The position numbers were made by a program, and so were the translations under genes. Shown one piece after another: positions 54,096 through 63,182 of a stretch of 64,000 nucleotides of DNA. Source of the stretch: Alloalcanivorax balearicus MACL04 (GTDB lineage Bacteria > Pseudomonadota > Gammaproteobacteria > Pseudomonadales > Alcanivoracaceae); NCBI RefSeq assembly GCF_025532145.1, contig NZ_ARXS01000015.1:46208-110207 (forward strand), written 5' to 3'. The notes under the pieces are model-generated. The model saw only the letters and a list, made by a program, of their open reading frames with translations, made no database searches and was not told the DNA's origin. Each line of letters starts with the position of its first letter. Position 1 is the first letter of the stretch.

Positions 54096-54123
54096 TGTGG
54101 GAGCCAGCCTGCTGGCGAATGGC
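54096..54123. repeat. Single REP element
   Basis: TGTGGGAGCCAGCCTGCTGG then CGAATGGC matches the REP core found as doublets elsewhere. A partial copy (CGCTGTGGGAAC) follows at about 54142. It lies between the UPF0178 gene and arfB. Confidence 0.75.
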
Positions 54124-54181
54124 ACGGAGGTTGCGTGGCCCCGCTGTGGGAACTGTCCGGACAAATTGAGAGCTCGTTCCC

Positions 54182-54595
54182 ATGCTGAAAATCTCCAACA
54201 ACGTGACCATCCCCGAAGCGGAGATCGAATGGCATGCCATCCGTGCCCAGGGCGCGGGCGGCCAGAACGTCAATAAAGTGTCTTCCGCTATCCATTTGCG
54301 CTTCGACGTGCGGGCATCGACCTTGCCCGAGTTCTACAAGGAGCGGCTGCTGGCCTTGGGCGACCAGCGCATCACCGCCGACGGTGTCATCGTGATCAAG
54401 GCGCAGCGGCACCGGACCCAGGAAAAGAATCTGGACGACGCCTTGCAGCGTTTACGTGCATTGATTCTCGACGCCACCGTGGTGCACAAGAAACGCAGGC
54501 CCACTCGTCCGTCGAAGTCGGCGCGCAATAAACGCATGGACAAGAAAACGCGGCACGGCCAGACCAAGGCGTTGCGCGGCAAGGTGCGCCCCTGA
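54182..54595 (+). CDS. arfB: Ribosome-rescue peptidyl-tRNA hydrolase ArfB
   Basis: Releases ribosomes stalled on mRNAs lacking a stop codon. 137 residues: the catalytic GGQ loop in RAQGAGGQNVNKVSSA near residue 26, and a basic C-terminal tail (KKRRPTRPSKSARNKRMDKK) that enters the mRNA channel. The length matches YaeJ. It is apparently monocistronic. Confidence 0.94.
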   Translation: MLKISNNVTIPEAEIEWHAIRAQGAGGQNVNKVSSAIHLRFDVRASTLPEFYKERLLALGDQRITADGVIVIKAQRHRTQEKNLDDALQRLRALILDATVVHKKRRPTRPSKSARNKRMDKKTRHGQTKALRGKVRP

Positions 54596-54635
54596 TTCCC
54601 CGATCCCCACTGTTCCGATTCAAGGAAGGATGCCC

Positions 54636-56429
54636 ATGATGCTCCGATTAGCGATGCTGGCCGGTGTGCCGGCCCTCTTGTTGAGCGCGTTGGCTGGCGC
54701 CGATACCCGTGCCCTGGACAATGACTGGTTTTTGACTGACGGCGATCCGGCCTTCCGGTTGCACTGGCCTCTTGAGCAAACGGACTCAGGCTGGCGGGTG
54801 GTGATCGACAAGCCCGACGGCACTCCGTTTTTCAAGAGCCAGATCGCTGATCCGGAGGCGCTACACCTGCTTAACACCAGCAACCGTCGTGGCCCCTTCG
54901 CCTATTACCACGCTAACGGCCAGGTGGAACTGGAAGGCCACTATGATGACCAGGGAAGAATCACCGGCCAGGCCCTCTTCTACTGGAACAATGGCAATGC
55001 CCGGGAAATTCGTGACTACTTGCCTGAGGGCTACCACGTGGTCAAGGCCTTCCATGAGGACGGTAGCCTTGCCATGGAGGCGCTGCCGGACAAGGGCGAA
55101 CACACCGACCGGGCGAAGTACTACCGGGAAGACGGGTCGCTACGGTCCCGCATCTACACCCGGCCCGCCGAAAAGGGCGGCCTGGCGGATGTGCGGCTGA
55201 ACTACGACCCGCAGGGCAACATCGTTGCCCGCGTGGAAGCCAATGATGACGTCCAGGTCAGCGAGACGATCAAGAGCGGTCACTTGGTGGAACGTCTCAC
55301 CTTCGACCGGGCCGGAACCTGGTCGCTCCGGGAGCGCTTCAACGAAGACGGTGATCTGATACGGCGGGACCGGAATCTGTTGCCCGACTACCAGCGAGAC
55401 GGGGAACAGATTTTTGTCACCGACGAGGGCGTGCGCCGGGTGTCCCATTACCGCAAGGGTAAGCAACATGGTGCTTCCTCCAGCCGCCGGGGGGACACCT
55501 GGCTGGCACAGGGCTTCTACCGGAACGATCAGCCGGTGGGCCGCTGGTTCAAGGTGGATGAGGACACCGGCGAGGTCACCGTGACCCGCTACGATGACCA
55601 GGGCAGGTTCCTGGGCCGTTATCACATCGGCGCCGATCTGGTGGTTCATGGCGACGACGGCAAACCGATGGCGCCGGCGGCGCTGCGCGAAGTCGAACGC
55701 AGTCTGCCTCCGGTGGGTACCTCCTGGCTGTACCAGCTCAATGACACACAACCAGTGGCATTGACGCTGGCGGCGATAAACGGTGGCCGGGCCGATTATG
55801 AGGTGGGAGAGAGCGGCATCACGCTTCGGGAGGAGCTGGACGCCTATCAGCCGGAGGGTGCCGAGGCTGGCCCCACACTGCGCTTCCCGCTGCATCCCGG
55901 TGATGTGTGGCGCTATGACACCGAGTCCACGGTGGCAGTGCCGGTGTCGGAGGAGGCCCGCTGGCAATACCGCTACCGGACCAGGGTGATCAGCCGGGTG
56001 GACGCCCTGGAAAAAATTCAGGTGGGCGCCGGTACCTTCGCCGCCTTGCGCATCAGCCGTGAAATTGCCTGGCGCAAGGATCAGGCTCGTGGCGAAGGGG
56101 CGGGCCTGGATAAAATCCGCAACGGCGGCGATGGCCTGGTGGAGGGCTTCACCCGCGAGTTGCTCTGGTATGCCCCGGAAGCCGGTCGAGTGGTGCTTAA
56201 GGCGCACATGGAATCCGGTGACCCGAATCTGCTCCAACGTCCCGCCGCGCAACTGCTGGAGAATGCCGCCACCTGGTTCACCGAGTTGCTGACATTGGCT
56301 GCCCCCGGCGAGAAACCGCATCCCGGCGAGCCCCGTTACGCGCGCGAACCGCGGGCGGGCTGGATCGGTTTCGCAATGCATGCCAACGATACCTGGGAAT
56401 ATCGGATGCAGAATCACGCGGTTGAATGA
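54636..56429 (+). CDS. Secreted protein with YwqK/MORN-like repeats
   Basis: 597 residues with a Sec signal (LRLAMLAGVPALLLSALAGA). Residues about 70-310 carry repeated motifs such as YYHANGQVELEGHYDDQGR, YREDGSLRSR and RYDDQGRFLGRY, similar to MORN or YwqK-type repeats. The C-terminal half (FPLHPGDVWRYDTESTV, MHANDTWEYRMQ) is beta-rich and unassigned. AAGGAAGG is ideally spaced from ATG 54636 rather than 54630. No toxin or secretion genes are adjacent. Function unknown; probably periplasmic or outer-surface. Confidence 0.7.
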   Translation: MMLRLAMLAGVPALLLSALAGADTRALDNDWFLTDGDPAFRLHWPLEQTDSGWRVVIDKPDGTPFFKSQIADPEALHLLNTSNRRGPFAYYHANGQVELEGHYDDQGRITGQALFYWNNGNAREIRDYLPEGYHVVKAFHEDGSLAMEALPDKGEHTDRAKYYREDGSLRSRIYTRPAEKGGLADVRLNYDPQGNIVARVEANDDVQVSETIKSGHLVERLTFDRAGTWSLRERFNEDGDLIRRDRNLLPDYQRDGEQIFVTDEGVRRVSHYRKGKQHGASSSRRGDTWLAQGFYRNDQPVGRWFKVDEDTGEVTVTRYDDQGRFLGRYHIGADLVVHGDDGKPMAPAALREVERSLPPVGTSWLYQLNDTQPVALTLAAINGGRADYEVGESGITLREELDAYQPEGAEAGPTLRFPLHPGDVWRYDTESTVAVPVSEEARWQYRYRTRVISRVDALEKIQVGAGTFAALRISREIAWRKDQARGEGAGLDKIRNGGDGLVEGFTRELLWYAPEAGRVVLKAHMESGDPNLLQRPAAQLLENAATWFTELLTLAAPGEKPHPGEPRYAREPRAGWIGFAMHANDTWEYRMQNHAVE

Positions 56430-56494
56430 GTCGGCGTGGCCATGTTTGCGAGGTAAAGGTACGATCGTCCTAATAATGACAAGAGGACGAGCGC

Positions 56495-57376
56495 ATGGAT
56501 CAGGCAACATTGATTGCGGTGGGGCTGCCGGCGGCCCTGTTTTTGATCATGGTGGGTATGGGGCTGACCCTGACCCCGAAGGATTTTCGCGAAGTGCTGG
56601 TGGCGCCCCGGGCCACCTTGTATGGCTTGGTGGCCCAGATTCTGTTGTTGCCGATGGTCGGTGTGGGGCTGGCGCTGTGGCTTGACTTGTCGCCGGCGCT
56701 GGCGGTGGGGCTGGTGGTGATCGCGGCCTGTCCCGGTGGCACCACTTCCAATCTGTTTGCCTTTCTCGGCCGGGGTGACGTGGCGCTGTCCATTGTCCTC
56801 ACGGTGGCGGCGAGTCTGATCACCATTGTCACCCTGCCGATGTTCACCAGCTGGGCGCTCGGTCATTTTCAGGACAGCGAGCGGGTGCTGGAATTACCGA
56901 TACTGCGCACCATCATCACTCTGTTCGTCATCATCCTGGTTCCGGTGATCCTGGGCATGACCTTGCGTCATTTCCGCCGTGATTGGGCGGAGAAAGGCGA
57001 AAAAATGGTGAGCGTGTTCGGGCTGCTGGTGCTGGTAGTGGTGATTGCGCTGTTGCTGATTGATCTCGGCGAGGAAGCGCTGGTATTGCTCAAACAGGGC
57101 GGGGCGGCGGTGATTTTGCTGAATGTCGTTGGCCTGGCACTGGGCATGCTGGGAGGACGGTTGATCGGTCTGGATCGGCCCCAGGCGTTCACCGTGGCGA
57201 TCGAGCTGGGAATCAAGAACGGCACCCTGGGGCTGATGATCACCTTGACCTTGTTGCAATCCGAGGCAATGTCGGTGCCAGCGGCGGTGTATGGCGTGCT
57301 GATGTTCTTGTTCGGCTTCCTGATGCTGGGTTACAGCCGGGTTACCGGGATTGGCCGGCCACGGACGGCGACATAG
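56495..57376 (+). CDS. Bile acid:sodium symporter family (SBF/BASS) transporter
   Basis: 293 residues with about nine hydrophobic segments. The family motifs are ACPGGTTSNLFAFLGRGDVALSI near residue 88 in outline and ELGIKNGTLGLMITL near 245, the crossover regions. It probably moves an organic anion with sodium. GAGGACGAG precedes the ATG. It stands alone before the nitrate operon. Confidence 0.85.
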   Translation: MDQATLIAVGLPAALFLIMVGMGLTLTPKDFREVLVAPRATLYGLVAQILLLPMVGVGLALWLDLSPALAVGLVVIAACPGGTTSNLFAFLGRGDVALSIVLTVAASLITIVTLPMFTSWALGHFQDSERVLELPILRTIITLFVIILVPVILGMTLRHFRRDWAEKGEKMVSVFGLLVLVVVIALLLIDLGEEALVLLKQGGAAVILLNVVGLALGMLGGRLIGLDRPQAFTVAIELGIKNGTLGLMITLTLLQSEAMSVPAAVYGVLMFLFGFLMLGYSRVTGIGRPRTAT

Positions 57377-57386
57377 CCGGCGGTAA

Positions 57387-57426
57387 TGCACCGGGTGCAC
57401 GCACCGGGTGCATGAAATTTGCACCC
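57387..57426 (+). promoter_or_regulatory. Cluster of NtrC-like half-sites
   Basis: Repeated TGCAC/GTGCA half-sites. A 17-mer at 57396-57412 has TGCAC, seven bases, GTGCA, the spacing of the NtrC consensus. A second dyad at 57406-57426 has GGGTGCA, seven bases, TGCACCC. A 13-bp palindrome TGCACCGGGTGCA starts at 57387. They lie about 180-230 bases before the sigma-54 promoter, the usual distance for an enhancer. Confidence 0.6.
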
Positions 57427-57604
57427 GATATGGGCATGGTCCGGGGCGGACCGGTGGCGCCGGGCTGTCTTCCAGGGGCCCTTCTATGTGGTTGGTTGTC
57501 GCCGGTTCGGGCGGCCTAATTCCTTGTTTTATAAATAAAAAATATTAAGGCTGGGGGCGGGTGGACGGTCCCCCACTGCCATCCTCCTGGGTCTTGGTTG
57601 GCCG
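57427..57604. other. Space between the enhancer-like sites and the sigma-54 promoter
   Basis: No gene is supported. An AT-rich tract (ATAAATAAAAAATATTAA, 57530-57547) could aid DNA bending or IHF binding. I looked for paired hexaloop hairpins of an ANTAR/NasT leader and found no convincing pair. Confidence 0.35.
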
Positions 57605-57620
57605 TGGCATGGTCCTTGCG
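57605..57620 (+). promoter_or_regulatory. Sigma-54 (RpoN) promoter of the nitrate operon
   Basis: TGGCATGGTCCTTGCG matches TGGCAC-N5-TTGCW, with the invariant GG and GC at the required spacing. The transporter ATG is 34 bases from the box, which suits a short leader. Confidence 0.8.
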
Positions 57621-57653
57621 AGTTGCGGTGTGTTCTGGTGAGGAATTCAGACC

Positions 57654-58997
57654 ATGCACACTGATAAAGCAACCCGTTTGCAACTTTTTGATTTGCGCCT
57701 GGTACAGACCCGGGTGTTCCATCTGACCTGGATGGCGTTCTTCGTCTGCTTCTTCGCGTGGTTCGCCTGCGCTCCTCTGATGCCGGTGATTCGCGGTGAA
57801 TTCGATCTGACCACCAAGCAGATCGCCAACATCAACATCGCCGCCGTGACGATCACCATCCTGGTCCGGCTGATCATCGGCCCCCTTTGTGATCGGTACG
57901 GGCCGCGCAAGACCTACACCGGCTTGATGCTACTCGGCGCCATTCCGGTGTTCGGCGTGGCGGCGGCGCAAAGCTATGAGAGCTTTCTGTTCTTCCGCCT
58001 TCTGATCGGTGCCGTGGGCGCCAGCTTCGTGATCACCCAGTACCACACTTCGATCATGTACGCGCCCAACGTGGTGGGCACCGCCAATGCGGCGGCGGCG
58101 GGCTGGGGCAACGCCGGTGGTGGTGCCGCTCAGGCGCTTATGCCGCTGGTGCTTGGCGCGGTGTTGATGTTTGGCGTTGGCGAGGCGTTTGGTTGGCGCC
58201 TGGCTTTGCTGGTGCCCGGTGTGTTGATGCTGGTGATGGCGTTTCTTTACTGGCGTTTCACTCAGGATTGCATGGACGGTAACTACAGCGAGCTGCGTGC
58301 CGCCGGGACCATGCCGGACACCGGCAAGAAGGGCGGTTGGGACAGCTTCAAGCTGGCCGCCGGCAACTATCGGGTATGGATGTTGTTCGTCACCTACGGT
58401 GCGTGTTTCGGCGTTGAGATTTTCATGCACAACGTGGTTGCCACCTATTTTCTCGATAACTTCGACCTGTCATTGAAAACCGCCGGGCTGGTGGCCGGCA
58501 GCTTCGGCTTACTGGCCCTGTTCGCCCGTGCCCTCGGCGGCTGGGTGTCCGATCAGGTGGCGCGCCGGGGAGGTCTGGATGCGCGCGCCCTGGTGCTGTT
58601 CGTCCTCATCGTCGGTGAGGGGCTGGGATTGCTGTTGTTCTCGCTGATGGACAGTTTCCAACTGGCGGTGCTGTCGATGCTCGCCTTTGGTTTGTTCACC
58701 CATATGGCCTGCGGCGCCACCTACGCCCTGGTGCCGTTCATCGACCGTCAGGCGCTCGGCGGCGTGGCCGGCATTATCGGCGCCGGCGGCAACGTCGGCG
58801 CGGTGGCCGCCGGCTTCCTGCTGCTGTGGGTGGGGGAAGTGCAGCACACCTTGTTCCTCCTTGGCACCCTGGTGCTGGTCAGCGCCCTGTGCGCCATCGC
58901 CGTGCGTTTCTCCGCCGCGCACAAAGCCCGCGAAGAGGAACTGTACCAGGAAGCCCTGGCGCAGCGGTCCGCCCAGGTCGCCGGCAGCAACGCCTGA
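57654..58997 (+). CDS. Nitrate/nitrite transporter, NNP (NarK/NasA) family MFS
   Basis: 447 residues, about 12 membrane segments. Family motifs: FFVCFFAWFACAPLMPVI in helix 1, the MFS motif GPLCDRYGPRKTY near residue 80, and the two nitrate signatures AAAAGWGNAGGGAAQAL near 143 and GIIGAGGNVGAVAAGF near 380. It should import nitrate for assimilation. First gene after the sigma-54 promoter. Confidence 0.92.
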   Translation: MHTDKATRLQLFDLRLVQTRVFHLTWMAFFVCFFAWFACAPLMPVIRGEFDLTTKQIANINIAAVTITILVRLIIGPLCDRYGPRKTYTGLMLLGAIPVFGVAAAQSYESFLFFRLLIGAVGASFVITQYHTSIMYAPNVVGTANAAAAGWGNAGGGAAQALMPLVLGAVLMFGVGEAFGWRLALLVPGVLMLVMAFLYWRFTQDCMDGNYSELRAAGTMPDTGKKGGWDSFKLAAGNYRVWMLFVTYGACFGVEIFMHNVVATYFLDNFDLSLKTAGLVAGSFGLLALFARALGGWVSDQVARRGGLDARALVLFVLIVGEGLGLLLFSLMDSFQLAVLSMLAFGLFTHMACGATYALVPFIDRQALGGVAGIIGAGGNVGAVAAGFLLLWVGEVQHTLFLLGTLVLVSALCAIAVRFSAAHKAREEELYQEALAQRSAQVAGSNA

Positions 58998-59022
58998 GAC
59001 ACCGGATCCGATGGAGGTCGTG

Positions 59023-60489
59023 ATGAAACAGGAACGGTTAGTGGTGATTGGTAATGGCATGGTGGGGCAGAAGTATCTGGACCACTTGGTGGCGGACGGG
59101 CTGCATCAGCGTTATCAGGTCACGGTGCTGTGCGCGGAATCGCGTCCGGCCTACGACCGTGTTCACTTGTCGGATTTCTTCACCGGCCGCAGCAGCGAGG
59201 ACTTGTCTCTGGTGCCAGCGCTTTTTTTTGAGCGCCACGGTATTGAGCTGCGTTTGAGTGAGGGCGCCGCCAGCATCGATCTGCAGAACAAGACGATCCG
59301 GACCGCCAAGGGCGCCACGCTGGACTATGACAAACTGGTGCTGGCCACCGGCTCTTACCCGTTCGTGCCGCCGGTGCCGGGACGGGGCCGCCCCAGCTGT
59401 CTGGTGTACCGCACCATCGAGGATCTGGAAGCGATCATGGCCTCCGGGCGGGATGCGGAAGTAGGCGTGGTGATCGGCGGTGGTCTGCTCGGACTGGAGG
59501 CGGCCAAGGCCCTGCGCGATATCGGTCTGCAAACCCATGTGGTGGAATTCGCGCCGCGCCTGATGGCGGTGCAGGTGGACGATGGTGGCGGCGCGCTGCT
59601 GCGCCGCAAGATCGAACAGCTTGGCGTGTTCGTGCATACCGGCATGAACACCACGGAAATCATCGACGGAGAGTTTTACCGTCACCGTCTCAACTTCGCC
59701 GACGGCGAGCACCTGGAAGCGGATCTGGTGGTGTTTTCCGCCGGTATCCGCCCCCAGGACACGCTGGCCCGTGACGCCGGGCTGGCGGTGGGGGAGCGCG
59801 GCGGGATTGTCATCGATAATCACTGCCGCACCTCCGATCCCGATGTTTACGCCATCGGCGAATGCGCGCTCTGGGGCGGGCGCATCTATGGTCTGGTGGC
59901 ACCGGGTTACCAGATGGCGAGTGCCGCCGTCAGCCATTTGCGGCATCGGCGTGATGAAGCACTGGCGGTACCGTTCACCGGCGCCGATATGTCCACCAAG
60001 TTGAAATTGATGGGCGTGGACGTGGCGTCCCTGGGGGATGCTCATGCCAGTACGCCGGGGGCGTGTTGTTATCGCTACGAGGATGAGCGCAAGCAGATTT
60101 ACAAGAAGCTGGTGGTGAGCGAGGACGGCCGGCGCCTGCTGGGCGGCGTGCTGGTAGGGGACGCACGGGAATACAACACGTTGTTGCAACTGATGCTCAA
60201 TGACATGGCGCTGCCGGAAACACCGGAGCAATTGATCCTGCCCGCCGCCCGGGGCGCCGCGCCAACCCTCGATGTCACCCGGTTGCCGGACAGCGCCACG
60301 CTCTGCCAGTGCCAGAACGTGACCAAGGGAACCTTGTGTCGGGCTATCGCCGAGGGCCACTGCGATTTGGCGGCGATCAAACAATGTACCGGCGCCGCCA
60401 CCGGCTGCGGCAGTTGCGAGCCCCTGGTCCAGACTCTGCTGGATACTTCCGGCGTCGCCGCGGATGCCCTGACGGAGGTGGGAATATGA
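59023..60489 (+). CDS. FAD/NADH oxidoreductase subunit of assimilatory nitrate reductase, with BFD-like FeS domain
   Basis: 488 residues. The FAD motif VVIGNGMVGQKYLD starts at residue 7, the NAD motif VVIGGGLLGLEAAKAL near 148, and the second FAD motif DPDVYAIGECALWGG near 275. A C-terminal BFD-like domain has cysteines in LCQCQNVTKG and ATGCGSCE for a [2Fe-2S] centre. It resembles NasC/NasB or the N-terminal half of NirB without the siroheme part. ATG 59023 follows GGAGG at five bases. It passes electrons from NADH to the next gene product; the two overlap by four bases. Confidence 0.85.
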   Translation: MKQERLVVIGNGMVGQKYLDHLVADGLHQRYQVTVLCAESRPAYDRVHLSDFFTGRSSEDLSLVPALFFERHGIELRLSEGAASIDLQNKTIRTAKGATLDYDKLVLATGSYPFVPPVPGRGRPSCLVYRTIEDLEAIMASGRDAEVGVVIGGGLLGLEAAKALRDIGLQTHVVEFAPRLMAVQVDDGGGALLRRKIEQLGVFVHTGMNTTEIIDGEFYRHRLNFADGEHLEADLVVFSAGIRPQDTLARDAGLAVGERGGIVIDNHCRTSDPDVYAIGECALWGGRIYGLVAPGYQMASAAVSHLRHRRDEALAVPFTGADMSTKLKLMGVDVASLGDAHASTPGACCYRYEDERKQIYKKLVVSEDGRRLLGGVLVGDAREYNTLLQLMLNDMALPETPEQLILPAARGAAPTLDVTRLPDSATLCQCQNVTKGTLCRAIAEGHCDLAAIKQCTGAATGCGSCEPLVQTLLDTSGVAADALTEVGI

Positions 60490-63182
60490 CCTGCACCACT
60501 TGTCCCTACTGTGGTGTGGGTTGTGGCGTGATCGCCACGCCCGGAGACGAGAGCGCACCGAACCGGTTACGTATCGAAGGTGATCCGGATCACCCGGCGA
60601 ACCAGGGCCGCCTCTGCGTGAAAGGGGCGGCCCTGGCGGAGACGGTGGGGTTGGAAGGGCGCCTGTTGCAGCCCTTGATGCGCGATGACGACGGACGGGA
60701 GCAAGCCGTGTCCTGGGACCGGGCGCTGGATCGAGTGGCCACGGATCTGCGCCGCATCATCGACCAGCATGGCCCGGAGGCGGTGGCGTTCTACGTCTCC
60801 GGCCAGTTGCTGACCGAGGACTATTACGTGGTCAACAAGCTGGTGAAGGGCTGGCTCGGCACCGCCAACATCGATACCAATTCGCGACTGTGCATGTCCT
60901 CCGCGGTGGCCGGTCATAAAAGAGCTTTCGGCGAAGATCTGGTGGGCGGCAATTATCAGGATCTGGAAGAGGCGGACCTGGTGGTGCTGGTGGGCTCCAA
61001 TACCGCCTGGTGCCACCCGATCGTCTATCAGCGATTGATGCAGAGCCGGCGCGAGCGGCCGGAGAAACGTATCGTGGTGGTGGATCCGCGCCGCACCGCC
61101 ACCTGCGAACAAGCGGATATGCACTTGCCGGTGAAAGCCGGCTCCGATGTGTGGCTGTTCAACGGGCTGCTCACCTATCTGGAAGAGCACGGCGTGGTGG
61201 ACACCGGGTTTGTCGCCAACCATACCGGCGGTGCCGCCGAAGCGCTGGCCGTTGCCCGTGCCGACGGCGGCCGTTTGGAGGCCGTGGCCAAGGCCTGTGG
61301 TGTGCCGGTGGCGCAACTGCAGGCGTTTTACGCGCTGTTCGCGCGAACCCGCAAAGTGGTGACGGTGTTTTCCCAGGGCGTGAACCAATCGTCCAGCGGC
61401 ACCGACAAGGTCAACAGCATCATCAATTGCCACCTGTTCACCGGGCGGCTTGGCGAGCCCGGCATGGGGCCGTTTTCCATCACCGGCCAGCCCAATGCCA
61501 TGGGCGGCCGGGAAGTCGGCGGCCTGGCCAATACGCTGGCGGCGCATCTGGAACTGGATGAGCCGGTACACCGGCAACTGGTGCAGGAATTCTGGGGCAG
61601 TCCGAGCATCGCCCGGGAACCGGGTTTAAAAGCCGTGGATTTGTTTGACGCGGTACACGATGGCCGCATCAAAGCCCTGTGGGTGATGGCCACCAATCCA
61701 GTGGTGAGTCTGCCGGACGCCGACCGGGTCCGCGACGCCCTGCGCCGTTGTGAACTGCTGGTGGTGTCCGATCTGTTTGCCGATACCGATACCGCCGCCG
61801 AGGCCCGGGTGGTGCTGCCGGCGCTGGGCTGGGGCGAGAAAGACGGTACCGTGACCAACTCGGAACGCTGCCTGTCCCGGCAAAAAGCCTTTCTGCCGTC
61901 GCCGGGAGAGGCGAAGCCGGACTGGTGGGCGGTCAGTGAGGTGGCGCGCCGGCTGGGGTTCGAAGGTTTCGGCTTTGAGCAGCCCCATCAGATTTTTGAT
62001 GAGCACGCGCGGTTGTCGGCCTGGCGCAACGATGACGACGGCGTGCGGCGTGCTTTCCATATTGGCGGTTTGGCGGGTCTCGACGCCGAGGGCTATGATC
62101 GCCTGCGCCCGTGCCAATGGCCGGTGCCGCAAGCCGGTGAACATACCCCCCGGCTGTTCCAGGACCGCCGCTTTTTCCATGGGGACGGCAAGGCCCGGCT
62201 GGTGCCTACCGCGCCCCGTGCCCCGATCAACGCGGTGGATGACGAGTTCCCGCTGGTGCTCAACACCGGCCGTATTCGCGACCAATGGCACACCATGACG
62301 CGCACTGGCCGCGCCCCGCGTCTGGCCAGCCACTTGCCCGAACCGTTCGTGGAGATGCACCCTTACGAAGCCATGCTGTGCGGTGTACAGGACGGGGCCC
62401 TGGTACGAGTGGCCAGCCGTTGGGGCGCGATGGTGGCGCGGCTGCGCTGCACCGCTGATCAACCGCGCCGGACCGTGTTCGTGCCGATTCACTGGAATGA
62501 TCAGCGTGCATCGGATGCCCGCGTTGGTGCATTGGTCAACCCGGTGGTGGATCCGCTCTCCGGAGAACCGGAGTTCAAGCACACCCCGGTCATGGTGTCG
62601 CCGTTCCCGGTGGATTGGCACGGGGTGGTCTATAGCCGTTCCCCCCTGCAGTTTGAAGGCAGCGAGGCGCCGGCCTATTGGGTCTGTATCCAGGGCGACG
62701 GTTTCCTGCGCTATGAACTGGCCGGCCGGGGCCGGCTTGAGGAGCCGCACCACTGGAGCCGGTCGCTGCTGGGATTCGAGCAGCAACCGCAGTGGTTGGA
62801 AGTCGGTGAAGTCAGTGCCGGTGATTATCGCGCCGCCGCGCTGGCGGAAGGTCGGCTGCTGGCTTGTGCCTATTTATCACCGCGCGCCGAGCTGCCTTCG
62901 CGCAGTTGGTTGAACCGCGTGTTCGGCAAGGAAAGGGTATCCGAGGCGGATATCGTCGGGCTCAAACTGGGGCGCTCGGTGGACCCGGCCGACGACGTCG
63001 GCGCCACGGTCTGCTCTTGTTTCTCGGTGGGACGGAATACCATCCTCGACGCCATTCGCGATAACGGGTTAACCTCGGTGGAGGGCGTGGGGCGCTGCGT
63101 CAGAGCGGGCACCAATTGCGGTTCCTGCCAGCCGGAAATCCGCGCCCTGATCGAAGAGGCGAGATTGGCGGAGGGCGCGTGA
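60486..63182 (+). CDS. nasA: Assimilatory nitrate reductase, molybdenum large subunit
   Basis: 898 residues, cytoplasmic (no signal). The N-terminal [4Fe-4S] cysteines are in CTTCPYCGVGCGV with the fourth in GRLCVKGA. The molybdopterin-guanine-dinucleotide domain follows (IDTNSRLCMSSAVAGHKRAFG, GQPNAMGGREVGG, GEKDGTVTNSERCLSRQK in outline). A C-terminal BFD-like FeS domain has CSCFSVGRN and TNCGSCQPE. This layout matches Klebsiella-type NasA. It reduces nitrate to nitrite. No siroheme nitrite reductase lies in the window. Confidence 0.93.
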   Translation: MTCTTCPYCGVGCGVIATPGDESAPNRLRIEGDPDHPANQGRLCVKGAALAETVGLEGRLLQPLMRDDDGREQAVSWDRALDRVATDLRRIIDQHGPEAVAFYVSGQLLTEDYYVVNKLVKGWLGTANIDTNSRLCMSSAVAGHKRAFGEDLVGGNYQDLEEADLVVLVGSNTAWCHPIVYQRLMQSRRERPEKRIVVVDPRRTATCEQADMHLPVKAGSDVWLFNGLLTYLEEHGVVDTGFVANHTGGAAEALAVARADGGRLEAVAKACGVPVAQLQAFYALFARTRKVVTVFSQGVNQSSSGTDKVNSIINCHLFTGRLGEPGMGPFSITGQPNAMGGREVGGLANTLAAHLELDEPVHRQLVQEFWGSPSIAREPGLKAVDLFDAVHDGRIKALWVMATNPVVSLPDADRVRDALRRCELLVVSDLFADTDTAAEARVVLPALGWGEKDGTVTNSERCLSRQKAFLPSPGEAKPDWWAVSEVARRLGFEGFGFEQPHQIFDEHARLSAWRNDDDGVRRAFHIGGLAGLDAEGYDRLRPCQWPVPQAGEHTPRLFQDRRFFHGDGKARLVPTAPRAPINAVDDEFPLVLNTGRIRDQWHTMTRTGRAPRLASHLPEPFVEMHPYEAMLCGVQDGALVRVASRWGAMVARLRCTADQPRRTVFVPIHWNDQRASDARVGALVNPVVDPLSGEPEFKHTPVMVSPFPVDWHGVVYSRSPLQFEGSEAPAYWVCIQGDGFLRYELAGRGRLEEPHHWSRSLLGFEQQPQWLEVGEVSAGDYRAAALAEGRLLACAYLSPRAELPSRSWLNRVFGKERVSEADIVGLKLGRSVDPADDVGATVCSCFSVGRNTILDAIRDNGLTSVEGVGRCVRAGTNCGSCQPEIRALIEEARLAEGA

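Noticed and set aside
31323..54123. CRISPR-like repeats
   Set aside because: The repeats are dispersed inverted pairs without regular spacers or cas genes; they fit REP elements.
57377..57653. NasT/ANTAR antiterminator leader
   Set aside because: No pair of hexaloop hairpins followed by a terminator was found; a sigma-54 promoter lies only 34 bases before the ATG.
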